Below, piece by piece: positions 1-8,145 of a stretch of 64,000 bases of DNA (its first letter is position 1; each line of letters begins with the position of its first letter). The DNA comes from Bacteroidales bacterium (lineage in GTDB: Bacteria; Bacteroidota; Bacteroidia; Bacteroidales; UBA932), in assembly GCA_017437125.1 (NCBI GenBank), contig JAFSBV010000012.1, positions 1 to 64,000 on the forward strand, in the 5' to 3' direction. Under the pieces are notes generated by a model. That model was not told where the DNA came from and made no database searches. It was given only the letters and a program-made list of their open reading frames with translations. The position numbers were made by a program, and so were the translations under genes.

Positions 1-190
1 AGACTCCAACGACCTATAACCTTACCTCGTTATCGGGTAATGATTTGAAAACCGTTCGCCCTCATTACCTTTCATTTCCTTGCACTTTCGCATCGGCGAG
101 GCTTTCATCAAAAGTCCTCATAAGTCATTGAGCACCAGTGCCGCCATCATTATTTTCCCTCATTCGTTAGATTTTTCCAGAGATATTTGC

Positions 191-198
191 TATATTTG
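191..198 (+). promoter_or_regulatory. -7 promoter box for manC
   Basis: TATATTTG matches the Bacteroidota -7 consensus TAnnTTTG. It ends only 4 bases before the chosen ATG at 203, so the transcript would be leaderless or nearly so. Confidence 0.6.
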
Positions 199-202
199 TG
201 AT

Positions 203-1249
203 ATGGATACACACGTAGTGATAATGGCCGGCGGCATCGGAAGCCGTTTCTGGCCGATGAGCACACCGCAGCTGCCTAAGCAGTTCGTGGACATAATGGG
301 TACAGGCCGCACTCTGATACAGATGACTGCAGACAGATTTGCTCCCTTATGTCCGGAGGAGAGCCTCTGGGTGGTGACCGGACGCAGATATGTGCAGTTA
401 GTTAAGGATCAGCTGCCAGATATTCCTGAAGATCATATCATAGCCGAGCCTGAAGCAAGAAGCACGGCTCCATGCATCGCATATGCCTGCTGGAAGATAA
501 GGATGCACTATCCTGATGCCAATATCGTGTTCACTCCTTCAGATGCGCTTGTCATTGATGTTACGGAATTCCGTCGCGTGGTGTGTGCAGCTCTTGATTT
601 TACCGCCGGACAGAACCGTATCGTCACCATAGGAATAAAACCGAGCCGTCCTGAAACAGGTTACGGCTACATCGAGGAAGGTCCTTCTGTGGAGGGAACC
701 GAACTTCTTGAAGTGAATTCATTCCGTGAGAAACCGTGCCTTGAAGTGGCCAGAAGCTATCATGAAAGCGGAAGATATCTGTGGAATGCGGGAATTTTCG
801 TCTGGAATGTGAATACCATCACTCAGGCCTTGAGGCAATATGCTCCGTCCATTGCGGCTGTCATGGATGAAATGGCGCCTTCATTCTATACTGAAAAGGA
901 AGAAGAGGTTGTGGCCGGACTTTTCCCTCAATGCGAGAAGATATCCATCGACTATGCCGTAATGGAGAAGGCAGACTGCATATATACCCTGCCGGCGGAT
1001 TTCGGATGGAGTGATCTCGGCACATGGGGCTCGCTACGTTCGCTCATGCCGTGTGACGGGGATGGCAATGCAGTTGTCGGGAATGATGTGCGTCTGTATG
1101 ACAGCAGAGGCTGTATCGTTCATGCTCCTGAACTCTCCAAGGTAGTTGTCCAGGGACTTGAGGGATATATAGTGGCTCAGCATGGTGACAGACTCCTTGT
1201 CTGCCGTCTTGACAGCGAGCAGAACATTACGAATTACGCGAAGGACTGA
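203..1249 (+). CDS. manC: mannose-1-phosphate guanylyltransferase
   Basis: Cytoplasmic nucleotidyltransferase that makes GDP-mannose from mannose-1-phosphate and GTP, feeding GDP-fucose and mannosyl glycan synthesis. The N-terminus carries the signature AGGIGSRFWPMSTPQLPKQF, a variant of the usual GGxGxRxWPLS...PKQF, and the protein has FREKP and WNAGIFVWN blocks typical of the family. At 348 residues it matches the short, single-domain form without the fused phosphomannose isomerase domain. The frame is open upstream to 80, but that extension has no family similarity; ATG 203 directly follows a -7 box and begins MDTHVVIMAGG, so it is preferred. Followed after 1 base by a small charged protein. 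Confidence 0.93.
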   Translation: MDTHVVIMAGGIGSRFWPMSTPQLPKQFVDIMGTGRTLIQMTADRFAPLCPEESLWVVTGRRYVQLVKDQLPDIPEDHIIAEPEARSTAPCIAYACWKIRMHYPDANIVFTPSDALVIDVTEFRRVVCAALDFTAGQNRIVTIGIKPSRPETGYGYIEEGPSVEGTELLEVNSFREKPCLEVARSYHESGRYLWNAGIFVWNVNTITQALRQYAPSIAAVMDEMAPSFYTEKEEEVVAGLFPQCEKISIDYAVMEKADCIYTLPADFGWSDLGTWGSLRSLMPCDGDGNAVVGNDVRLYDSRGCIVHAPELSKVVVQGLEGYIVAQHGDRLLVCRLDSEQNITNYAKD

Positions 1250-1250
1250 T

Positions 1251-1451
1251 ATGGCAGACAATTATCTTGAAAAGAAATACGAAGACCTCCAGGCCAGAAA
1301 GGCAAAGGAGCAGCGTGCAAGGCAGATAGCCTGGAAGAAGCGTATGGACGCTTACAGGAAAAAGCTTGCCGAATCAGAGAAAGAGCCTGCGCCAGAGGCC
1401 GAGAGGCCATCTGCGGACGGGAGCGAGAAGCATCCATGTGAAGGAATATAG
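1251..1451 (+). CDS. small highly charged protein
   Basis: A 66-residue protein with many Lys, Arg and Glu residues, starting MADNYLEKKYEDLQARKAK and likely a single long helix; the last 25 residues are Glu/Pro-rich and probably disordered. No signal peptide or membrane segment. It starts one base after the manC stop, so it is co-transcribed and perhaps translationally coupled. I recognise the NYLEKK(Y/M)ED start as resembling short uncharacterised Bacteroidales proteins, but know no function. Its last 78 bases overlap the 3' end of the convergent peptidase gene on the other strand. Confidence 0.7.
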   Translation: MADNYLEKKYEDLQARKAKEQRARQIAWKKRMDAYRKKLAESEKEPAPEAERPSADGSEKHPCEGI

Positions 1452-1823
1452 TTTCCACACGAAGCTGTCTGATGTCCAGATGCGGCCTTTTCTGGTTATG
1501 CTGTACATTATGCCGATGATGTTTTCCATCGTGGCGGTTTCTGTAAATCCGATATTTCCGTCTCCCAGAAGGGTGACGGTTTTTTCCTTCCTTGCGATTA
1601 TGCGGTGGATCAGATAATTGTTCCTGCTGTCCTTTACGAGGGCTACGCAGCCCTTCCTGATATCTTCATCCTTCCATGGTCCCAATGTCATCTGGTCACG
1701 CATGCTGACAAGGAACGGATTCATGCTGTTGCCCTTTACCGTAAGGGTCACGGTCTTGCCTTCGGAAATCAGTTCCCTGATTTCTTCCATCATTATGGCC
1801 TTGTCTTTTACGATTGTCTTCAT
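1374..1823 (-). CDS. S26B-type signal peptidase-like (S24/S26) protein
   Basis: A 149-residue protein of the S24/S26 peptidase clan. The nucleophile motif is GNSMNP (the GxSMxP box). The usual Lys general base is absent: the corresponding segment reads YLIHRII, followed by LGDGN, as in the Ser/His SEC11/SipW (S26B) branch. Two hydrophobic stretches near the C-terminus (around WKLYSFTWMLLAP) suggest membrane association. Such small peptidase-like genes often lie next to HPr-kinase-like and PqqD genes in Bacteroidota peptide clusters; here the HPrK-like gene is divergent with 44 bases between starts. Start chosen at the second Met (1823) because the -7 box at 1830-1837 would otherwise lie inside the gene. 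The substrate is unknown; a precursor-peptide protease is inference. Confidence 0.75.
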   Translation of the reverse strand: MKTIVKDKAIMMEEIRELISEGKTVTLTVKGNSMNPFLVSMRDQMTLGPWKDEDIRKGCVALVKDSRNNYLIHRIIARKEKTVTLLGDGNIGFTETATMENIIGIMYSITRKGRIWTSDSFVWKLYSFTWMLLAPVRRWPLGLWRRLFL

Positions 1824-1829
1824 ACTCTG

Positions 1830-1837
1830 CAAAAATA
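1830..1837 (-). promoter_or_regulatory. -7 promoter box for the S26-like gene
   Basis: Reads TATTTTTG on the minus strand and ends 6 bases before ATG at 1823; again nearly leaderless. Confidence 0.55.
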
Positions 1838-1851
1838 CGGAGAAAAATCAC

Positions 1852-1859
1852 TATCTTTG
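1852..1859 (+). promoter_or_regulatory. -7 promoter box for the HPrK-like/ABC operon
   Basis: TATCTTTG on the plus strand, 8 bases before ATG 1868. It lies back to back with the minus-strand box at 1830-1837, so both transcripts start from a single intergenic gap of 44 bases. Confidence 0.6.
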
Positions 1860-1867
1860 AAAAATAT

Positions 1868-2752
1868 ATGAAAAATTCTTACAGATTTAAAGTGGCCGGC
1901 CATCTCTTTGAGGCCGTTTTTCCGGAAGGTACGCCTGCAGAGGATTATCTGCAGCCATATATGCCGTTTCTGAGTGATGATGAGGGGGAACTTCTTTATT
2001 CTCTCAGAGTAGAGTATTCGGATGATCTGAAGGCATTGCAGCCCGGTACTGTGAAGGAGTGTCTCAATGACGAGGCTCCATACTTCTGGATGTTTGACAA
2101 GGACGGGAAGTATAACTTCGGCTTTTCCTATTCCAAGTCAAAGCCAGACTGCCTGGTCTTTGCCACAGACGATTTCAGCAGCTGTGTGGTGTATGTACGA
2201 TCTTCCGATGCAGAAAGGTTCACGGAATTCTCGCTCAGCAATGCGATGATGCTCATGTTCACCTTCCGTACCAGTCCTTATGATACGCTCATGACCCATG
2301 CATCCGTAATAAAGCACGACGGGGGAGGATATATGTTCCTCGGCCGCAGCGGAACCGGAAAAAGCACGCACAGCCGTCTCTGGTTAAACAATATCGATGA
2401 TACGGAACTTCTGAATGATGATAATCCTGTCATCAGGATGGTTGACGGTACAGCATATATCTATGGCACTCCTTGGAGCGGAAAGACTCCGTGCTATAAG
2501 AATGATGTCGTTCCATTGAAGGCTGTGGTACGCCTTTCACAGGCTCCTTATAATAAGATATCCCGTCATTCTTCGCTTCAGGCTTATGCTTCCCTCATGC
2601 CGTCATGCTCATGCATGAGATGGGACAGGGCTTCTGTTTCCGCTCTTCATGAGACGGTGGAGGCTGTGATCTCGAATGTGAAATGCTGGCATCTTGAGTG
2701 CCTTCCTGATGCGGAAGCGGCAAGGGTATGCCACGAAGCGGTGACACGATAG
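1868..2752 (+). CDS. HPr kinase/PEPCK-like ATPase (peptide-modification type)
   Basis: A 294-residue protein. The N-terminal half has no recognised motif. The C-terminal half is an HprK/PEP-carboxykinase-fold nucleotide-binding domain: P-loop GRSGTGKST around residue 159, an acidic motif LLNDDNP around 180 where HPr kinases have their catalytic Asp region, and GTPWSGK around 200. It is not true HprK (no N-terminal DRTGG domain). In lasso-peptide and related clusters such HPrK-like proteins phosphorylate a Ser of the precursor peptide (for example the paeninodin kinase). Nine bases upstream of an ABC exporter gene and divergent from a peptidase, it fits a peptide-maturation role, but no precursor peptide is visible. 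ATG 1868 follows a -7 box. Confidence 0.75.
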   Translation: MKNSYRFKVAGHLFEAVFPEGTPAEDYLQPYMPFLSDDEGELLYSLRVEYSDDLKALQPGTVKECLNDEAPYFWMFDKDGKYNFGFSYSKSKPDCLVFATDDFSSCVVYVRSSDAERFTEFSLSNAMMLMFTFRTSPYDTLMTHASVIKHDGGGYMFLGRSGTGKSTHSRLWLNNIDDTELLNDDNPVIRMVDGTAYIYGTPWSGKTPCYKNDVVPLKAVVRLSQAPYNKISRHSSLQAYASLMPSCSCMRWDRASVSALHETVEAVISNVKCWHLECLPDAEAARVCHEAVTR

Positions 2753-2760
2753 TTTGTACG

Positions 2761-4395
2761 ATGAAATATTTCAGGTGGTTCATAAAGGCTGTACGACCGT
2801 ATTGGCTTCAGCTGTCGGCAACGGTTCTCTGTCATGTCCTTATAGCAGGATGTGCCATAGGATTCATATTTGTCAGCAAGAAGCTTGTTGATGTGGCAGT
2901 TGCTGTCCTTTCCGGTAGTGGGGAGGCTTCCGATCTGATGTTCTGGGGCTCTGCCATGATCATCATCGTACTGTCACGTATCCTTCTCAATGCAGTCAAA
3001 AGCTATCTTCAGACCATCACGGATGTAAAGCTGAAGAACAGTCTCCGCAGGAGGATATTCGACATTCTTCTGCACCTTCAGGCAGATGGTGTGAGAAAAC
3101 ATCATTCCGGAGATGTCCTGAACCGTATGCTTGAGGATGTCAGATCCGTGTCATCCGTCTTTGCCATATCCATTCCGAATCTCGTCGGAATCGTGCTTCA
3201 GTTCACTTCGGCATTCATATTTCTCCTTTATCTGGATCTCAGACTTGCGGTGCTTGTCATCGTGATAGTTCCTGTCGGACTTGTTGTGGGTAAATTCATA
3301 ACCAGACGTGTCCGCACACTGACTACTGATATAAGAAAGAGCGATTCAAAGGTTCAGGAGCATCTTCAGGAAAGCATCCAGCATCTGACTCTTCTCCAGT
3401 CTCTTGAATATACTGATACCAGCGCTTCCGAACTGGCCGTTCTTCAGGATAATCTTTATGGCAATGAGGTACGAAGGACAAGATTTAGCGTCATTTCCCG
3501 GATCTGCATATCCCTTGCCTTGCAGGCCGGCCATGTGATGGCCTTTCTCTGGGGTGTTGTCGGCATCAGCCACGGTACGGTGACATATGGTATGATGACA
3601 GCCTTTCTTCAGCTTGTAGGACAGATACAGCGTCCTCTCGTGGAGATGGGATCCCAGCTGCCTGCAATAATTCATGCTCTGGCTTCCATTGACCGTATTA
3701 TGGAGCTTGAGGCTCTGCCGAGGGAGGAATCGGATGAATCGATCCTTCTGGAGGGAACTGCGGGAGTGCGTATCGAAGGAATCTCGTTTGCTTATCCTGA
3801 GTCTGTACGCAAGGTACTTGATGACTTTTCTTGGGATTTCAGACCTGGCAGCAAGACTGCTGTTGTCGGCCCAACGGGCATCGGAAAGACTACATTGATC
3901 AGGATAATGATGTCCCTTCTCAAGCCGCAGGAGGGCAAGGTGATGCTTTATACTTTGTCCGAGTCCCGGGAAGCGTCTCCTGCTGTAAGATGCAATATGG
4001 TATATGTTCCTCAGGGAAACAGCCTTTTCAGCGGAACCATACGTGAGAATCTTCTTATGGGCAATCCAGACGCTTCGGAGGAGGAAATGAATACTGTCCT
4101 GAAAACAGCAGCGGCTGATTTCGTGTTCTCTCTTCCTGACGGACTTGATACCCAATGTTTCGAGGCCGGAGCTGGATTGTCTGAAGGCCAGGCCCAGCGT
4201 ATAGCGATAGCTCGTGCCCTTCTGCGTCCGGGAACCATTCTCCTTCTTGATGAATTCAGTTCGGCCCTTGATGCCGAAACGGAAAACCTCATGCTTGAGC
4301 GTCTGACATCAAGTCTATCGGACCATACGATGATATTCATCACTCATCGTGAGAAGATCATCGACTATTGCGATTCCGTTCTCCGTCTTTCCTAA
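2761..4395 (+). CDS. ABC transporter, fused membrane and ATPase domains
   Basis: A 544-residue half-transporter of the MsbA/peptide-exporter type in the inner membrane. An N-terminal exporter-type membrane domain (about residues 1-320, including RPYWLQLSATVL and MTAFLQLVGQIQRPL) precedes a nucleotide-binding domain with Walker A GPTGIGKTT around 370, signature LSEGQAQR around 473, Walker B ILLLDEF around 495 (Phe instead of the common Pro/Ala after DE) and switch His in FITHRE around 526. No N-terminal C39 peptidase domain. It starts 8 bases after the HPrK-like gene, so the two are an operon, and the bidirectional terminator at 4413 ends it. Likely exports a peptide or lipid; the substrate is inferred only from context. 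Confidence 0.88.
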   Translation: MKYFRWFIKAVRPYWLQLSATVLCHVLIAGCAIGFIFVSKKLVDVAVAVLSGSGEASDLMFWGSAMIIIVLSRILLNAVKSYLQTITDVKLKNSLRRRIFDILLHLQADGVRKHHSGDVLNRMLEDVRSVSSVFAISIPNLVGIVLQFTSAFIFLLYLDLRLAVLVIVIVPVGLVVGKFITRRVRTLTTDIRKSDSKVQEHLQESIQHLTLLQSLEYTDTSASELAVLQDNLYGNEVRRTRFSVISRICISLALQAGHVMAFLWGVVGISHGTVTYGMMTAFLQLVGQIQRPLVEMGSQLPAIIHALASIDRIMELEALPREESDESILLEGTAGVRIEGISFAYPESVRKVLDDFSWDFRPGSKTAVVGPTGIGKTTLIRIMMSLLKPQEGKVMLYTLSESREASPAVRCNMVYVPQGNSLFSGTIRENLLMGNPDASEEEMNTVLKTAAADFVFSLPDGLDTQCFEAGAGLSEGQAQRIAIARALLRPGTILLLDEFSSALDAETENLMLERLTSSLSDHTMIFITHREKIIDYCDSVLRLS

Positions 4396-4412
4396 AACAA
4401 AACATGACATAA

Positions 4413-4443
4413 AAAAGGCAGTCACCTGAATGACTGCCTTTTA
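4413..4443. terminator. bidirectional rho-independent terminator
   Basis: Perfect 8-bp stem GGCAGTCA/TGACTGCC with a 6-base loop, flanked by an A-run on the left and a T-run on the right. It separates the convergent ABC transporter and pckA genes and can serve both. Confidence 0.85.
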
Positions 4444-4463
4444 TTGTATCTGATCGTTATCGA

Positions 4464-6071
4464 TTAGAGCTTTGGACCAGCTGCTACGAGAGCCTTACCG
4501 AGGTCGTTTCCAGTGAACTTGTTGAAGTTCTTGATGAAGCGGCCAGCGAGATCCTTAGCCTTCTCCTCCCACTGAGCTGCCTCAGCGTAAGTGTCGCGTG
4601 GGTCGAGGATTGCAGGATCAACTCCTGGGAGTTCTGTAGGAACTACGAAATCGAAGTAAGGGATAGTCTTGGTAGGAGCCTTGTCGATAGAACCGTCGAG
4701 GATAGCGTCGATGATTCCTCTTGTATCCTTGATAGAGATACGCTTGCCTGTACCGTTCCATCCTGTGTTCACGAGGTATGCCTTAGCACCAACCTTCTCC
4801 ATTCTCTTAACGAGCTCCTCACCGTACTTTGTAGGGTGGAGTGAAAGGAATGCTGCACCGAAGCAAGCTGAGAATGTAGGAGTAGGCTCAGTGATACCGC
4901 GCTCTGTACCTGCGAGCTTAGCAGTAAATCCTGAAAGGAAGTAGTACTGAGTCTGCTCAGGAGTAAGGATAGATACTGGAGGGAGAACTCCGAATGCGTC
5001 AGCTGAAAGGAAGATAACCTGCTGAGCGTGAGGACCCTTTGAAGGAACAGCGATGTTGTTGATGTGGTTGATAGGGTAAGAAACACGTGTGTTCTCAGTC
5101 ACGCTCTTGTCAGCGAAGTCGATCTTACCGTTTGCATCAACTGTAACGTTCTCAAGGAGAGCATCTCTCTTGATGGCGTTGTAGATATCTGGCTCAGACT
5201 CTGGGTCGAGGTTGATTACCTTTGCGTAGCAGCCGCCTTCGTAGTTGAATACGCCCTCGTCATCCCAACCGTGCTCGTCGTCACCGATGAGGAGACGCTT
5301 AGGGTCAGTTGAAAGGGTAGTCTTACCTGTACCTGAAAGACCGAAGAAGATAGCTGTGCTTGTACCTTCCATGTTTGTATTTGCAGAGCAGTGCATTGAA
5401 GCGATGCCCTTGAGAGGGTTGTAGTAGTTCATGAGTGAGAAGATACCCTTCTTCATCTCACCACCATACCATGTGTTGAGGATAACCTGCTCGTTAGTCT
5501 TGATGTTGAATACAGTAGCAGTCTCAGAGTTGAGGCCGAGCTCCTTGTAGTTGTCAACCTTTGCCTTTGCAGCGTTGAATGAAACGAAATCAGGCTCACC
5601 ATAGTTTGCAAGCTCCTCCTCTGTAGGACGGATGAACATGTTCTTTACGAAATGTGCCTGCCATGCAACCTCCATGATGAAACGTACCTTAAGACGTGTA
5701 GCCTCGTTAGTACCGCAGAATGTATCAACTACATATAGCTTCTTAGCTGTGTTGAGCTGCTTGATGGCCTTTGCGCGGAGGTCCGCCCAAGCTTCCTCAG
5801 AACATGGCTTGTTGTCATTCTTGTACTCCTCTGAAGTCCACCATACAGTGTCCTTGCTTGCCTCGTTCATCACGAAGAACTTGTCCTTAGGAGAACGTCC
5901 TGTGTAGATACCAGTCATCACGTTGATGGTATCAAGCTCTGTAAGCTGGCCTTTCTCGTATCCCTCGAGGCTTGGATCTGTCTCCTCAGCGAAGAGAACC
6001 TCGTAAGATGGGTTGTGAAGGATTTCCTTCACGTCGGTAATACCGTACTTGGTCAAATCAATTGTGCTCAT
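4464..6071 (-). CDS. pckA: phosphoenolpyruvate carboxykinase (ATP)
   Basis: Cytoplasmic enzyme interconverting oxaloacetate + ATP with PEP + CO2 + ADP; in Bacteroidales it usually runs in the CO2-fixing direction during fermentation to succinate. At 535 residues it is full length. Visible motifs include the kinase P-loop [14 protein letters not shown], the metal/nucleotide loop [18 protein letters not shown], and the substrate-binding [11 protein letters not shown] near the N-terminus. Codon use looks strongly biased (ACC/CTC/GTA repeated choices), as expected for an abundant protein. Monocistronic: it has its own -7 box about 50 bases upstream and a terminator downstream. Confidence 0.97.
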   Translation of the reverse strand: MSTIDLTKYGITDVKEILHNPSYEVLFAEETDPSLEGYEKGQLTELDTINVMTGIYTGRSPKDKFFVMNEASKDTVWWTSEEYKNDNKPCSEEAWADLRAKAIKQLNTAKKLYVVDTFCGTNEATRLKVRFIMEVAWQAHFVKNMFIRPTEEELANYGEPDFVSFNAAKAKVDNYKELGLNSETATVFNIKTNEQVILNTWYGGEMKKGIFSLMNYYNPLKGIASMHCSANTNMEGTSTAIFFGLSGTGKTTLSTDPKRLLIGDDEHGWDDEGVFNYEGGCYAKVINLDPESEPDIYNAIKRDALLENVTVDANGKIDFADKSVTENTRVSYPINHINNIAVPSKGPHAQQVIFLSADAFGVLPPVSILTPEQTQYYFLSGFTAKLAGTERGITEPTPTFSACFGAAFLSLHPTKYGEELVKRMEKVGAKAYLVNTGWNGTGKRISIKDTRGIIDAILDGSIDKAPTKTIPYFDFVVPTELPGVDPAILDPRDTYAEAAQWEEKAKDLAGRFIKNFNKFTGNDLGKALVAAGPKL

Positions 6072-6119
6072 AATTTTTATAAAAATATTTAAGGTTTAAC
6101 TAATATTCGTATATCCGTG

Positions 6120-6127
6120 CAAAAATA
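6120..6127 (-). promoter_or_regulatory. -7 promoter box for pckA
   Basis: TATTTTTG on the minus strand, giving a 5' untranslated leader of roughly 40-45 A/T-rich bases before ATG 6071. Confidence 0.6.
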
Positions 6128-6171
6128 AGATTTTTTTACGATTCATCAAACTCTGCCGCGAATATTTTCAT

Positions 6172-6179
6172 TACATTTG
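6172..6179 (+). promoter_or_regulatory. -7 promoter box for recQ
   Basis: TACATTTG on the plus strand, about 58 bases before ATG 6238. Confidence 0.5.
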
Positions 6180-6237
6180 CCGCACAATATATGCCTGCAC
6201 TCCCGATAGTGCTCCAATGGCATAAAAAACGGTCGGA

Positions 6238-8145
6238 ATGAGCAATGATGGAAGAATGAAACCTGTCGAAGTCCTGAATGAATATTGGGGCTATGACTCT
6301 TTTCGCCCGAAGCAGGAAGACATTGTCAATGCTGCTTTGGACGGAAGGGATGTGCTTGCTATTCTTCCGACAGGAGGAGGAAAGTCCGTGTGTTTCCAGG
6401 TGCCGGCGCTGATGCGTGAGGGAATAGCCTTGGTCATCACTCCTCTCATAGCCCTGATGAAGGATCAGGTGCAGAACCTGAACAGCCGTGGCATCAAGGC
6501 CTTGTGCGTGAATGCAGGCATGGGACGTCGTGAGGTGGAGCTCGCATTGAATAATGCGGCATATGGAGATTTCAAGTTTCTGTACCTGTCTCCGGAGCGT
6601 CTCGGTACTTCGCTTTTCCAGAATTATGTCAAGGAGATGAACGTCAGTTTCATCGTTGTCGATGAAGCACATTGCATATCACAATGGGGATATGACTTCA
6701 GGCCGGATTATCTTCAGATAGGAAAGCTGCGTGATATCGTCAACGCTCCTGTGATAGCCTTGACAGCTACCGCAACACCTCAGGTCGCGGAAGATATCAT
6801 GGAAAGGCTCGGATTCGGGGATAAGCTGCTGATAAAGAGCGGATTCGAAAGGCCTAACCTTTCTTATATTGTCCGTCGCTGCGACGACAAGATGGGACAG
6901 CTTCTGAACATATGCTGCAGTGTCGAAGGGACGGGAATCGTATATGTCAGAAGCAGGAAGAAAACGGAAGAGCTTGCCGCATTCCTGAACTCGAATGGTA
7001 TGGCTGCGTCCTTCTATCATGCCGGCCTCGGCCCTGATTCACGATCTGAAAGGCAGGAACAGTGGAAGAAGGGCAAGATCAGGGTGATGGTATGCACGAA
7101 TGCTTTCGGAATGGGTATAGACAAGCCGGATGTGCGTTTTGTCGTGCATTTCGATGTGCCGGACAGTCCGGAGGCATATTTTCAGGAAGCAGGCAGGGGA
7201 GGACGAGATGGAAAGAGGAGCTTTGCCGTACTTCTCTGGAATGAAACGGACATAAGAAGGCTGCATCAGATCGCTACCGTATCTTTCCCTTCGCTGGAAT
7301 ATATGGAAGATGTCTATCATAAGGTACATACATTCTATGAGATACCGTATGATGACGGTGCCGGAAGGCAGCTGAAGTTTGATCTTGAGGAATTCTGCCG
7401 TCATTTCAAGCTTCAGAGGCAGGCTGTTTATTATTCTCTTGTCTATATTGAAAGAACAGGGCACTGGACCCTTTCCGAGGATGTTGACATCTCCACCAAG
7501 GTGCAGATGAGGGTGGACCGTAATGAACTGTATGATATAGAATTGCCTGATCCTTTGATGGCAAGGCTGATAGAGGTGCTTATGAGAAGATATACCGGAC
7601 TTTTCTCATATCCTGTGCCTGTTGATGAGGAATATGTCGCATCTGCAATCGGAGTCAGTGTGCCGGTTTTCCGCCAGCTTCTGTACAGGCTCTCGCTTGA
7701 ACATGTGATAAGATATGTTCCGAATGATCATGCTACCGTCCTCTTCCTTCATCACGAACGCCTCAGACCTAAGAACCTCAATCTGGATCCGGAGAGGTAT
7801 GCATTTCTTAAGAAGTCATATGAGGATCGGGTGGAAAAGATGATTGGCTATATCAGCGAGGACGACATATGCCGGAGTTCATATCTGCTTGAATACTTCG
7901 GACAGACTGAAAGTACCGATTGCGGAACATGTGACGTCTGCCGCTCGGCCAAAAGAAAGCCTGCCGCATCTGAAGACACGGCAGACCTGTTGAAATCTTT
8001 TATAAATGAGGATAGATCAGGAACTTACACTTTGGATGATGTCGCAATGCATTTTGCATCGCCGGAACAAGAGGCGTCTCATGACTTCAAGGCCATATTA
8101 CGCCGCCTTATCGATGAAGGGGCGGTTCCTCCTCCGGTAGCTTAG
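6238..8145 (+). CDS. recQ: ATP-dependent DNA helicase RecQ
   Basis: A 635-residue superfamily 2 3'-5' DNA helicase for recombination and replication-fork repair. Motif I is LPTGGGKSVCFQ (around residue 40), motif II DEAHCISQWGYDFRP, motif VI QEAGRGGRDG. The RQC zinc-binding site follows (ending in CGTCDVC near residue 560), but the winged-helix-like segment precedes it in an arrangement typical of one Bacteroidota RecQ subtype. The C-terminus is a short helical tail without an HRDC domain. An alternative start is Met7 at 6256. It is convergent with the TPR gene with zero spacing: the two stop codons abut at 8145/8146 and there is no terminator between them. Confidence 0.93.
   Translation: MSNDGRMKPVEVLNEYWGYDSFRPKQEDIVNAALDGRDVLAILPTGGGKSVCFQVPALMREGIALVITPLIALMKDQVQNLNSRGIKALCVNAGMGRREVELALNNAAYGDFKFLYLSPERLGTSLFQNYVKEMNVSFIVVDEAHCISQWGYDFRPDYLQIGKLRDIVNAPVIALTATATPQVAEDIMERLGFGDKLLIKSGFERPNLSYIVRRCDDKMGQLLNICCSVEGTGIVYVRSRKKTEELAAFLNSNGMAASFYHAGLGPDSRSERQEQWKKGKIRVMVCTNAFGMGIDKPDVRFVVHFDVPDSPEAYFQEAGRGGRDGKRSFAVLLWNETDIRRLHQIATVSFPSLEYMEDVYHKVHTFYEIPYDDGAGRQLKFDLEEFCRHFKLQRQAVYYSLVYIERTGHWTLSEDVDISTKVQMRVDRNELYDIELPDPLMARLIEVLMRRYTGLFSYPVPVDEEYVASAIGVSVPVFRQLLYRLSLEHVIRYVPNDHATVLFLHHERLRPKNLNLDPERYAFLKKSYEDRVEKMIGYISEDDICRSSYLLEYFGQTESTDCGTCDVCRSAKRKPAASEDTADLLKSFINEDRSGTYTLDDVAMHFASPEQEASHDFKAILRRLIDEGAVPPPVA

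Noticed and set aside
1-202. Possible gene end or terminator at left edge (inverted repeat GGTAATGA/TCATTACC at 36-43 and 62-69)
   Set aside because: Large loop, no T-run and no readable gene; too little sequence before it to judge.
1251-1451. RiPP precursor peptide for the peptidase/HPrK/ABC set
   Set aside because: Highly charged helix along its whole length, linked to manC rather than the cluster, without a leader/core pattern.
3346-4155. Open frame antisense to the ABC transporter (269 codons)
   Set aside because: Shadow of the opposite-strand gene; no motif or promoter.
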